Assembly (NCBI GenBank): GCA_947260045.1
Contig: CAMYOP010000029.1
Span: 1 to 28,173, forward strand
DNA: 28,173 nucleotides
Reading direction: 5' to 3'
Source: an uncultured Desulfobulbaceae bacterium
GTDB taxonomy: Bacteria; Desulfobacterota; Desulfobulbia; Desulfobulbales; Desulfobulbaceae
Shown here: one piece after another, positions 15,435 to 22,666 of the stretch
Layout of the letters: every line of letters begins with the position of its first letter
Position numbering within the stretch: position 1 is the first letter of the stretch
Translations under genes and position numbers: made by a program
Notes under the pieces: model-generated
Seen by the model: the letters and a program-made list of their open reading frames with translations, nothing else
The model's database searches: none
What the model was told of the DNA's origin: nothing

Positions 15435-15971
15435 ATGGAAATAAGCAGAACTGAGCAGAAAAGAAGGATAAAGCAATTAGAACAGTTGGTGGTTGAAATA
15501 AGCCAGCAGCCCCAAGCCATTATTCGTAAAATTCCGCTTGAAGAAGATATACGAACTCTTTTTAAGGAAATTGCATCTCTTAAGGGAGGAGCAAAAAAAC
15601 GCCAAATAAAATATATCACAAAAATTTTAAGGAAAGAGCCACTGGACGACTTATACAGTTTTATGGCAAACAGGCAAGGCTCAGACCTTGAACAGAAAAA
15701 AAGGTTTCACGAGCTTGAGTTTTTTCGTGACAGGTTACTGAGTGAAGCCATTGAGCAACAGAGTGAAGCCAGAAAAGAAAATTTGGATTTTGATGAAAAC
15801 TGGCACAGTGAAGTTGTAGGCGAAATTAAGTTAGCTTTTGAATCGATAGATACGCTGGAATTAAGCAGAATTGCCCACCACTACTGTTTAAACAGGAACC
15901 GAAAATACAGTCGGGAAATATTTCGTTTATTGAAAGCGGCACAAGAGCAACAAGAAACTGATTCCAAATGA
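15435..15971 (+). CDS. darP: Ribosome-associated protein DarP (YjgA, DUF615)
   Basis: A 178-residue, highly charged helical protein of the DUF615/YjgA family. In E. coli this protein (DarP) associates with late 50S ribosomal precursors and aids 23S rRNA maturation. The family pattern is clear: an N-terminal SRTEQKRRIKQLEQLV, a middle IPLEEDIRTLFKEIASLKGGAKKRQIKYITKILR (residues about 33-66), and a conserved C-terminal region around 140-165 that ends in a helix (REIFRLLKAA). The gene precedes a PPC-domain gene by 35 bp in the same direction. The ribosome site is weak (GGAG about 13 bases upstream). No unusual features are seen. Confidence 0.88.
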   Translation: MEISRTEQKRRIKQLEQLVVEISQQPQAIIRKIPLEEDIRTLFKEIASLKGGAKKRQIKYITKILRKEPLDDLYSFMANRQGSDLEQKKRFHELEFFRDRLLSEAIEQQSEARKENLDFDENWHSEVVGEIKLAFESIDTLELSRIAHHYCLNRNRKYSREIFRLLKAAQEQQETDSK

Positions 15972-16006
15972 ATTAAAGATGAGCAGCTGAGCAAGGGCCA
16001 TAGAGC

Positions 16007-16447
16007 ATGGAATATAATTCGGGAAAAATAGGCAGAGTTTTTTACGTACGTTTTGATCATGGTGAGGATATCTTTGACGGCCTAAAAAAGCTGGTGATGA
16101 AAGAAAACCTCCTTGGGAGCTGGTTCCAGATATTTGGAGGAGTTGCAAGTGCCAATGTAGTTATTGGCCCCAAAGAACCGATAATGCCTCCTGATCCAGT
16201 ATGGCAACATGTCGACAATGTTAATGAAATATTGGGAACAGGTTCCATCTTCTGGAACGAGGACGAACCGTTAATTCATTTGCATGCAGCCCTGGGGCAC
16301 CATGGAGAGAGTGTTATCGGTTGTGTCCGCCAGAATGCAGCAGTATATTTGGTAATTGAGGCGGTTGTCTTTGAACTGGTCGACATGCAAATCAGTCGAC
16401 CATGGTATGAGAAGGGAGGGTTTAACCGACCTGAAATTAAAGAATAG
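16007..16447 (+). CDS. PPC (DUF296) domain DNA-binding-type protein
   Basis: A 146-residue single-domain protein of the PPC/DUF296 family, which forms trimers and, in plants, follows AT-hook DNA-binding domains; the bacterial role is unknown. The pattern GRVFYVRFDHGEDIFDGL at 8-25, WFQIFGGVASANV near 39, and HLHAALGHHGE near 92 fit the family, including the His cluster thought to bind metal. No DNA-binding motif is visible, so regulation of genes is not supported. The 3' end of the gene forms one arm of a 13-bp hairpin (16422-16472), so its last codons are constrained by RNA structure. It probably cotranscribes with darP. Confidence 0.85.
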   Translation: MEYNSGKIGRVFYVRFDHGEDIFDGLKKLVMKENLLGSWFQIFGGVASANVVIGPKEPIMPPDPVWQHVDNVNEILGTGSIFWNEDEPLIHLHAALGHHGESVIGCVRQNAAVYLVIEAVVFELVDMQISRPWYEKGGFNRPEIKE

Positions 16448-16472
16448 AGGATCTCATTCTCAGGTCGGTTAA
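16422..16472 (+). terminator. Hairpin overlapping the end of the PPC gene
   Basis: TTAACCGACCTGA (16422-16434) and TCAGGTCGGTTAA (16460-16472) pair perfectly over 13 bp. The loop contains a second small stem (GAAT-A-GAG / CTC-ATTC). Only CTTTT follows, so this is a weak intrinsic terminator or a 3'-end stabiliser. It separates two convergent transcripts. Confidence 0.6.
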
Positions 16473-16497
16473 GCTTTTAGCAGGAAAAGAAATAGGT

Positions 16498-18408
16498 TTA
16501 TTCTTCTTCGCCCGTATCGATTTTCAAAATTCTATCACCTGGTTTCAGAGCCTGACCAATCTTGGTACTGATAACAGTCACGGTCCCTGCAATTTCACTG
16601 ATAACTGGTGTCTGCATTTTCATTGCTTCAAGTATGGCAATATTTTCGCCGGCTTCAATTTCCTGGCCAATTTCCACGCTAATTTCGCAAACATTTCCGG
16701 CAAAAGGAGCTCGGTGATCACCGATTTTGGCAAGATCAACAATCTCTTCTTTGGAAAGAGTAGCAACCGCAGCCGTTCCAGTGACTTGCTCAGCTTCAAA
16801 TTCAAACATTCTTTGATGGTGATCGACATTAAGATAGATGTTTGTTTCACCTTCACCACCTTCCTGTGCCGGACCAACCTCAATCATATGCTGTTGTCCG
16901 TGGTGATCTTTAAAAATTAAAGTTTCACCTAACTCAAACCCGCCTTGGCGAAGGAAGATAGAAGGGGGAAGAACATATGACTGGCCAAATTTTTCTTCAA
17001 ATTTGAAGAATTCGACAGCATCATTTGGATGCTGTAAATAGGTTACCAGTTGTTGCTCGGTAGGAGTTTTGCCAATCCGTTCAGTGAGGGTGGCGCGTTC
17101 CTTCTCTATATCCATGTCCTCTATTTCTTCAACACCACCTTCCTGCTCAATGGTTTCCTTCCAGTTTTTGCCAAAGGCTTTTTCGTATATCCATTCATCT
17201 GGCTGGTAAAAAGGAAAAGGTCCATACTTACCAAGAAGTAAATTTTTCAAGTCTCCTGATGGGTTTCCGTAGCGTTCCCCTTCCATGACATTACTCACAG
17301 CAGTTGTCCATAGGATTTGGGAGCCAGGAGTAACGCTCCACCAGTTGCCAAGTTCCTTTTGAACTTTAGGTAATTCCTTGTGAAGGATGTCTGGCATTTT
17401 GTCGAGGAAACCACCTTTAACGGCCTGTTCAAGACTGCTACCCATCGCTCCACCAGGGAGTTTATGAATTTGAACGGTAGGCAGGAAGCCTTTAATTTGC
17501 GCTTCAAATTGAGCATAATGGGCACGTTCATCTCGAATAGCATCAGAGGAGGCGATCACAGCTTCTTCATTAATGCCGATTGCTTCTTTACCATAATCCT
17601 TCAGGGTCTGAATTACAGAGAGGATTGGTGGTGGTCCATAAAAGCCGGTAAAGGAGTGATCTGCGGCATCAACGATTTCAGCACCATTAAGAACGGCTGC
17701 AGTGATGCGGCCTATATCATTACCGTCTGTATTGTGTCCGTGATAATGAAGTACAAGGTCAGGGTATGCCTGCTTAATAGAATTGACCAAGTTGCCAATT
17801 CTAATTGGGGTACCTAGTCCACCGTGATTCTTGATACAGAGGATAATTTCATCGCCTGTTACGTCAAGGATTTCCTGAACTTTTGAAACATAATATTCGT
17901 CGGTATGTTCTGGTCCGGTTGAAAAGCAGATACACGGTTCATTAATTTTTCCCGCTTTGGCAACTTCTTCAAATACAGCCTGCATATTTGGGATATGATT
18001 CATGAAATCAAAGGTACGCCAAACATCCACATATTTTGCGAATTCACGAACCGCGAAACGGATGACATTCTGAGGGTATGGACGGTAACCAAACAGGTTT
18101 ACACCACGACACAAGGTCTGAAACATGGTGTTAGGCATTTTTTCCCGCAATAATTCAAGCTTGAGAAAAGGATCTACCTGTTTGCGAAGTATATCAACAT
18201 GGACGGATGCACCACCAGTAATTTCCAATGAAAAATAACCGGCATCTTCACGATACGGTGCAGCCATGAGATCAGTATGAAGAAGAATTCTATTTTTATA
18301 GTCGGATTGGGACATGTCCCTGGCGGTATTGGTAATAAAATAACCGTCTCCATTCCGTACTTCTTTGAGCACCTCTGATGGGCTCATATGTCTGGTGATT
18401 GGTTTCAT
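16498..18408 (-). CDS. Biotin-dependent carboxyltransferase with C-terminal biotinyl domain (PycB/OadA-like)
   Basis: A 636-residue protein with an HMG-CoA-lyase-like carboxyltransferase barrel (about 20-300), a helical PYC/OadA region (about 310-470), and a biotinyl domain at the end. Its biotin Lys597 lies in EAMKM. With the biotin carboxylase encoded just upstream it should carboxylate a 2-oxo acid, most simply pyruvate to oxaloacetate. Kept residues include Arg101 in CRGVNLFGY, Lys193 (IKNHGG, the carbamylated-Lys position), His221/His223 (HYHGH) and SVTPGSQ. Changed are the opening DTTLRDAHQS motif, here TNTARDMSQS (26-35) without its metal-binding Asp, and PGGQYTN, here PGGAMGS. The substrate is therefore uncertain. 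No OadB/OadG membrane subunits are nearby. Confidence 0.82.
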   Translation of the reverse strand: MKPITRHMSPSEVLKEVRNGDGYFITNTARDMSQSDYKNRILLHTDLMAAPYREDAGYFSLEITGGASVHVDILRKQVDPFLKLELLREKMPNTMFQTLCRGVNLFGYRPYPQNVIRFAVREFAKYVDVWRTFDFMNHIPNMQAVFEEVAKAGKINEPCICFSTGPEHTDEYYVSKVQEILDVTGDEIILCIKNHGGLGTPIRIGNLVNSIKQAYPDLVLHYHGHNTDGNDIGRITAAVLNGAEIVDAADHSFTGFYGPPPILSVIQTLKDYGKEAIGINEEAVIASSDAIRDERAHYAQFEAQIKGFLPTVQIHKLPGGAMGSSLEQAVKGGFLDKMPDILHKELPKVQKELGNWWSVTPGSQILWTTAVSNVMEGERYGNPSGDLKNLLLGKYGPFPFYQPDEWIYEKAFGKNWKETIEQEGGVEEIEDMDIEKERATLTERIGKTPTEQQLVTYLQHPNDAVEFFKFEEKFGQSYVLPPSIFLRQGGFELGETLIFKDHHGQQHMIEVGPAQEGGEGETNIYLNVDHHQRMFEFEAEQVTGTAAVATLSKEEIVDLAKIGDHRAPFAGNVCEISVEIGQEIEAGENIAILEAMKMQTPVISEIAGTVTVISTKIGQALKPGDRILKIDTGEEE

Positions 18409-18466
18409 ATATCTACCTTGAAGTTAAAGAATCTATAATTATCTGTAATAATGTGCTGGCGAAAAA

Positions 18467-19909
18467 TCAGGCAGCGTATGTATTTTGCCCTTTGTGGTGA
18501 ATTTCAGCGATCAAATTTGCTAACTTATTCACCTCACTCTTGTATTCTTCATATTCAAAAAGGTGAGTGTGGGTTTCGAGATACGATGTATCAAAGTCTC
18601 CTTTTTTGAAATCAGGATCATCTACGAGGTTTAAGTAAAATGGAATAGTAGTTTTAGGACCAGTGATGACAAAGTTTGTCAGGCATCTTCGCATCCGATC
18701 TACAGTTTCATTCCATGACCAGCCAAAAACAGTCAGCTTAACAAGGAGAGAGTCATACACTTCTGGAATGGTGAACCCCTGGTAGCAAAAACCGTCAAGG
18801 CGAACCCCGTATCCACCTGGAGAGCGATAGACGGAAACAGTTTTTCCACCTTCTGGCATGAAATCATTGCGTGGATCTTCAGCATTGATTCTCACTTCAA
18901 TTGCATGGCCACGGATTTCAACTTCGTCCTGATCAAAAAGCAGTTCCTTACCTAGAGCGAGTTTAATCTGGGTACGAACAATATCGATTCCTGTCACCAT
19001 TTCAGAAACAGTGTGTTCTACTTGCAGGCGGGTATTGATTTCCATGAAATAGTATTTGTTGTCACTATCAAGTAGGAACTCAACTGTACCAGCATTAGTG
19101 TAACCTGCTGCTTTGGCTGCCTTAATGGCAGTCTGGCATATTTCATCGCAGAGCTCTGGTGATAAGTGAAAAGCAGGAGCAATTTCTACGAGCTTTTGAT
19201 TGCGACGCTGGATAGAACAGTCTCTGGTGCCAAGATGAACTGTTTTACCAGAGGAGTCTGCAATGATTTGTACTTCTACGTGTTTTGGTTGAACGATAAC
19301 TTTCTCAAGATATACGGAGTCATCATTAAAGGCAGCTAACGCTTCTGAGCGAGCAATAGGATATTGTTCGCTCATTTCTTCATCGTTTTCTACACGGCGA
19401 ATGCCCCGTCCACCTCCACCTGCAGTAGCCTTAAGCATAATGGGGTAACCATGGCCTTCAGCAAAGGTAATTGCCTCTTTGAGACCTTCGTCACCTGCGC
19501 TGAGGTTTTTAGTTCCAGGGGTCATTGGTATGCCAGCATCTGCCATGATTTGCCTGGCGATTACCTTGTTACCAAGGTTATGAATGACGTCTGAGGATGG
19601 TCCGATAAATGTAAGACCAGCATCTTCGCATGCTTTTGCAAAAGCTGGATTTTCCGCGAGGAAACCATAGCCGGGGTGAACCGCAACGCAATCATGTCTC
19701 AGGGCAGCATCTATAACCTTATCGATATTGAGATAATCAGCTCTTGGCCCATGACCAACCCATACTGCTTCATTTGCGATACGAATGTGTCTTGAGTCTT
19801 TATCAGGTGTTTCGTAAATGGCGACCGCTTCGTAGTTGAGCTCTTGGATTGCTCGAATAATCCGAATGGCGATTTCACCACGATTGGCAACTAAAATTTT
19901 CGTATTCAA
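18467..19909 (-). CDS. Biotin carboxylase subunit (PycA/AccC type)
   Basis: An ATP-grasp biotin carboxylase of 480 residues that uses ATP and bicarbonate to carboxylate the biotin of its partner. Motifs seen: N-terminal KILVANRGEIAIRIIRA, HPGYGFLAEN, Lys115, Lys160 with the glycine-rich loop GGGGRGIRRV, RDCSIQRRNQKLVEIAP and MEINTRLQVEHTVSEM. It lacks a carrier domain, which resides in the next gene (58 bp downstream), so the pair forms a two-subunit carboxylase like archaeal-type PycAB. The start is TTG at 19909, because no ATG or GTG is available in frame before the conserved KILVANRGE; AGAAGGT lies seven bases upstream. An acetyl-CoA or propionyl-CoA carboxylase role is less likely with this partner. 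Confidence 0.93.
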   Translation of the reverse strand: MNTKILVANRGEIAIRIIRAIQELNYEAVAIYETPDKDSRHIRIANEAVWVGHGPRADYLNIDKVIDAALRHDCVAVHPGYGFLAENPAFAKACEDAGLTFIGPSSDVIHNLGNKVIARQIMADAGIPMTPGTKNLSAGDEGLKEAITFAEGHGYPIMLKATAGGGGRGIRRVENDEEMSEQYPIARSEALAAFNDDSVYLEKVIVQPKHVEVQIIADSSGKTVHLGTRDCSIQRRNQKLVEIAPAFHLSPELCDEICQTAIKAAKAAGYTNAGTVEFLLDSDNKYYFMEINTRLQVEHTVSEMVTGIDIVRTQIKLALGKELLFDQDEVEIRGHAIEVRINAEDPRNDFMPEGGKTVSVYRSPGGYGVRLDGFCYQGFTIPEVYDSLLVKLTVFGWSWNETVDRMRRCLTNFVITGPKTTIPFYLNLVDDPDFKKGDFDTSYLETHTHLFEYEEYKSEVNKLANLIAEIHHKGQNTYAA

Positions 19910-20203
19910 TTGGATTACCTTCTTTTTTTCGTTTTTGTAACTATATATATGGCGTAAAATAAATGGCCCAGGAAACAGCTTTCAGGCATTTTGTATTTGT
20001 GATAATGGTGTACTTCAGTTTCTCAAATAAACCTTGGACTCTATCATAATATTGGCATGGTGGCAAGCAAAAGCTGGCAAGACCTGCGGCGCAAGCGCTA
20101 TCAGGTAGGAGAGGAGGTTAGGTTCGACAAGGTGCAGGGTATGTCTTAGCGCTTCTTACGTGTCGTTTCCGAGTACGGAAAAAGGAGTGAGTGCAGTATT
20201 TTT
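19910..20203. other. Intergenic region between hypB and the biotin carboxylase gene
   Basis: About 294 bp without a gene. The left part (19920-20040) is AT-rich and forms the leader of the biotin carboxylase. The right part (about 20075-20180) is clearly richer in GC and has two inverted pairs: AAGCGCTA (20093-20100) with TAGCGCTT (20147-20154), and a small stem TTTCCG/CGGAAA near 20165-20180. No known RNA family is recognised, and there is no T-rich terminator for hypB. Confidence 0.5.
20043..20070 (-). promoter_or_regulatory. Candidate promoter of the carboxylase operon
   Basis: Read on the - strand: TTGCTT (20065-20070), a 16-bp spacer, TATGAT (20043-20048). It would leave a leader of about 130 bases before the TTG start at 19909. 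Moderate match. Confidence 0.35.
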
Positions 20204-20929
20204 TTAAGGTGTTTTTTCTCCAGAGTTTTGCAGTTCATCCAGATAAGACAACCATGCTTCCATTCCTTTGCCTGTTGTGGATGATAATTCAAAAATAAAA
20301 AGATCTGGGTTGAGCAGGAGTGCCTCCCTTTTGGATTCTTCTATGGAGAAGTCAAAATATGGAAGCAGGTCTGTTTTGGTTATAAGGAAACCGTCAGAGC
20401 TCTGAAACGGTTTGGGGTATTTTGCTGGCTTGTCAGAACCTTCAGGAACAGAGAGTAAAACTATTCGTTGATGCTCGCCCAGGTCAAAAGTGGCTGGGCA
20501 CACGAGGTTCCCTACGTTTTCGATGAAAATAATGTCAAAGTGCTCATGCCCTTGGTCTACAAGCTGATGGATACCCTTATGTACAAGTCTGGCGTCAAGG
20601 TGGCAAGCCCCACCAGTTGTAATTTGGACAACCGGAACACCTTTAGCGCGTATTCGTTCAGCATCGCGTTCAGTTTCTATGTCACCTTCAATAACTCCGA
20701 TCTTAAAGCGTGGAGAGAGTTTTTCGATGGTCTGTTCAAGTAATGTTGTTTTACCTGAGCCAGGGCTTGAAATCATATTGATACCTACGGCACCAAGGGA
20801 TTCAATGTGTATTTTATTTTTCTGTGCCTGCTCGTTATTGGCTTTAAGCAGACTTTGGTTGATGTCTACCACGAGTTTTTTATGTTCAAAATGATCATCT
20901 GGGGTTGGGCACCCGCATGTGTCGCACAT
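20204..20929 (-). CDS. hypB: Hydrogenase nickel incorporation GTPase HypB
   Basis: HypB is the GTPase that, with HypA, loads nickel into the [NiFe] hydrogenase large subunit. The 241 residues start with MCDTCGC, the N-terminal high-affinity nickel motif of many HypB proteins. The P-loop is SSPGSGKTT (about 54-62). Metal-site residues in the G domain are Cys109-His110 in TGGACHLD and Cys144 in NLVCPATFDLGE. TKTDLLPY is the guanine-specificity motif. I choose the ATG at 20929, which has GGAG seven bases upstream and places MCDTCGC first. A longer start at 20947 would overlap hypA by 14 bp. hypA ends four bases upstream. This is the last gene of the hydrogenase operon. Confidence 0.96.
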   Translation of the reverse strand: MCDTCGCPTPDDHFEHKKLVVDINQSLLKANNEQAQKNKIHIESLGAVGINMISSPGSGKTTLLEQTIEKLSPRFKIGVIEGDIETERDAERIRAKGVPVVQITTGGACHLDARLVHKGIHQLVDQGHEHFDIIFIENVGNLVCPATFDLGEHQRIVLLSVPEGSDKPAKYPKPFQSSDGFLITKTDLLPYFDFSIEESKREALLLNPDLFIFELSSTTGKGMEAWLSYLDELQNSGEKTP

Positions 20930-20933
20930 AGTT

Positions 20934-21275
20934 TTACTCCATTTCAACCTGGGTCAAAACAAGATCATCTCCACCATAGGATCGGAGATTCGTTGAGTTA
21001 CAGTGTTTACAGCTGGTATATTCAAAACCGGCAAATGTAGCCTTGCAGTCCATGCAACGACTTGTCGGGTCAACTGTTAGTATTTCCAAAACGGCATTTT
21101 CGGTTATGGCTTCATCTTTGGATAAAATCTCAAATCCAAATTCAAAGGAGTCTATTACTATGCCGGATTGCTTGCCAATAGATAAGGATACTTTTGTAAT
21201 TTTTGTTGCACCATGCTCTGAGCATATAGACTTTAGTTGTTCAAGAAGGCCTTGAGCAAGTGAGAGTTCGTGCAT
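20934..21275 (-). CDS. hypA: Hydrogenase nickel metallochaperone HypA
   Basis: HypA delivers nickel to the hydrogenase large subunit. The 113 residues begin with MHELSLAQ, whose N-terminus and His2 bind nickel. A zinc site is formed by Cys74, Cys77, Cys89 and Cys92 (CMDC and CKHC). The gene lies six bases after the maturation protease and four before hypB, a tight accessory block. hypC, hypD, hypE and hypF are not in the window. Confidence 0.97.
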   Translation of the reverse strand: MHELSLAQGLLEQLKSICSEHGATKITKVSLSIGKQSGIVIDSFEFGFEILSKDEAITENAVLEILTVDPTSRCMDCKATFAGFEYTSCKHCNSTNLRSYGGDDLVLTQVEME

Positions 21276-21281
21276 GTTTGA

Positions 21282-21785
21282 CTACTCTTTGGGTCTGATA
21301 TCGCAATCGATTTTTTTGAGCTCTGCAAGCAGGATTTGCATAACTTCATCGAGCTTGGGCTCCAGGCATTTTGTAAGTTCTATCCCACTTGTCAAATCTT
21401 CAGGGATAACTGTAATCATTTCTACATATTGCGGGGCTTTGTCACGCAGGCGGCAGATGTCGAGAATTTCAAGCAAGCCTACCTGGTGAGGGGACAGCCT
21501 GGTGGCTATGTTTCCTGACCTTACATCCTTATCGGTAAATCGGTGTATAGTGCCAGGTTCACCGTCGATGGCAACGGTGTCTATAACATATAAAATATCA
21601 AGTTGTTCAATAAAGGGAGAAAGCATGATGCCTGCAGTACCGCCATCTAACACTTCTATATTGTCAGGTAAGTCATACTGTTTTGTCAGGCGCTCGATAA
21701 AATGAACTCCAAAGCCTTCATCTCGAACCAAGTAGTTACCGATACCGAGGATGCCGACGGTTTTTCTCTTAATATTTTCTGTCAT
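21282..21785 (-). CDS. [NiFe] hydrogenase maturation protease (HyaD/HybD type)
   Basis: A 167-residue M52-family endopeptidase that removes the C-terminal extension of the hydrogenase large subunit after nickel insertion. The start is GILGIGNYLVRDEGFG, and the family's nickel-sensing ligands are at Glu23, Asp69 (VIDTVAID) and His100 (SPHQVGL). Its likely substrate is the large subunit encoded three genes upstream in the same operon, which keeps a 15-residue tail after His551. It starts 55 bp after the cytochrome gene, with a hairpin in the gap, and ends six bases before hypA. Confidence 0.95.
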   Translation of the reverse strand: MTENIKRKTVGILGIGNYLVRDEGFGVHFIERLTKQYDLPDNIEVLDGGTAGIMLSPFIEQLDILYVIDTVAIDGEPGTIHRFTDKDVRSGNIATRLSPHQVGLLEILDICRLRDKAPQYVEMITVIPEDLTSGIELTKCLEPKLDEVMQILLAELKKIDCDIRPKE

Positions 21786-21811
21786 AGTGTAAGTGTAAAT
21801 AGGGAAGGAAA

Positions 21812-21832
21812 GGGAGCAGGCTAGCTGCTCCC
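21812..21832 (-). other. Hairpin between cytochrome b gene and maturation protease gene
   Basis: GGGAGCAG (21812-21819) and CTGCTCCC (21825-21832) form a perfect GC-rich 8-bp stem with a 5-base loop. On the - strand a pyrimidine-rich stretch (CTTTCCTTCCC) follows without a real T run. It lies just after the cytochrome stop and could act as a partial terminator or block 3' decay, lowering expression of the accessory genes relative to the structural ones (inference). Confidence 0.6.
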
Positions 21833-21840
21833 TGGTAAGT

Positions 21841-22485
21841 TTATAGTTTTTTGGGCTCGTATTTTGTGCCGTTGAAGATTGAGGAAACGAGTCCTTCTTT
21901 CGTCTTTACGTCATTCCATATCACAAGATAGAGATGAGCTACAGCAAAAAGAATAAAGTACCACATAAGCAGGTGATGAATAAAGCGGGCTTCTTGCTGG
22001 GTACCAAACAACATGAGTCCCCAACCCTGCCAGGCAAGGCTTTCAGGGTACAGCATGTAGAAACCACTCGTGAGTTGAGCTGCTGCAGCCAGAAAGGTGA
22101 GGCCATATATGGTTCCAGCAAGGACATTATGACCAATTCTGTGGTCTCCCTTGTCAGAAATATAGGAATAGAGCTTGAGCGTTTCAAAAACATTTTTGAT
22201 ATTTTTTGGAGTAACAGGAAGAAAGTCCCAGAAGCGTTCCTGTTTGTTTCCAAAAAATAACAGGTAAAGCCTGGCAAGTATTGCACCTGTAAAGACAAAT
22301 CCTGCAATAAAGTGAATGTAACGCATGGTTGCCATGGGAAAACTGCTGCTGCCTTCTATCATGGTATTGGTCCATGGCGCGTTGATATAAAGTCCAGTTG
22401 TTACAAGTGCAACGATGGACAACGCAAAGCACCAATGATAAAGGCGAAGCAAAATGCTCCAGGCGTGGTGTTGAACATAAAGCAT
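21841..22485 (-). CDS. [NiFe] hydrogenase cytochrome b subunit
   Basis: A 214-residue integral membrane diheme cytochrome b of the HyaC/HupC family, which passes electrons from the periplasmic hydrogenase to membrane quinones. Four membrane helices are predicted near 14-36, 57-78, 120-144 and 170-192. Candidate heme-ligand histidines are His17 (RLYHW), His58 (RYIHFIAG), and His170/His171 and His184 in the last helix. This is the third gene of the hydrogenase operon, 181 bp after the large subunit gene, with a very stable hairpin in that gap. Its presence indicates H2 uptake into the quinone pool. Confidence 0.93.
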   Translation of the reverse strand: MLYVQHHAWSILLRLYHWCFALSIVALVTTGLYINAPWTNTMIEGSSSFPMATMRYIHFIAGFVFTGAILARLYLLFFGNKQERFWDFLPVTPKNIKNVFETLKLYSYISDKGDHRIGHNVLAGTIYGLTFLAAAAQLTSGFYMLYPESLAWQGWGLMLFGTQQEARFIHHLLMWYFILFAVAHLYLVIWNDVKTKEGLVSSIFNGTKYEPKKL

Positions 22486-22582
22486 TGTGACCTCCTATTG
22501 TCTTGATATGGAGGATTGTCGGTTGTAACTTCGAAGCATCTTTTTACTGTCTCCAGTCATTTTCAAGGCATTTGCACGCCTG

Positions 22583-22621
22583 CATGAGCGAATATTTTCT
22601 TCTAAAAAATATTCGCTCATG
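22583..22621 (-). other. Very stable 16-bp hairpin between hydrogenase large subunit and cytochrome genes
   Basis: CATGAGCGAATATTTT (22583-22598) and AAAATATTCGCTCATG (22606-22621) pair perfectly with a 7-base loop. It is followed on the - strand by two smaller possible stems (GGC..GCC near 22568-22580, ACTG/CAGT near 22545-22560) and by no T run. It lies 46 bp after the large subunit stop. Its position fits a segmental stabiliser that keeps small and large subunit mRNA more abundant than the rest. Confidence 0.75.
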
Positions 22622-22666
22622 GAAATAAATATGGAGTGTTTTTTCAAAGGACGCATTCGAAGAACC

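Noticed and set aside
20075..20180. A tRNA or other known RNA gene (GGTTCGA-like stretch at 20120)
   Set aside because: No cloverleaf arms, acceptor stem or CCA end can be built, and no signature of RNase P, SRP or tmRNA is present.
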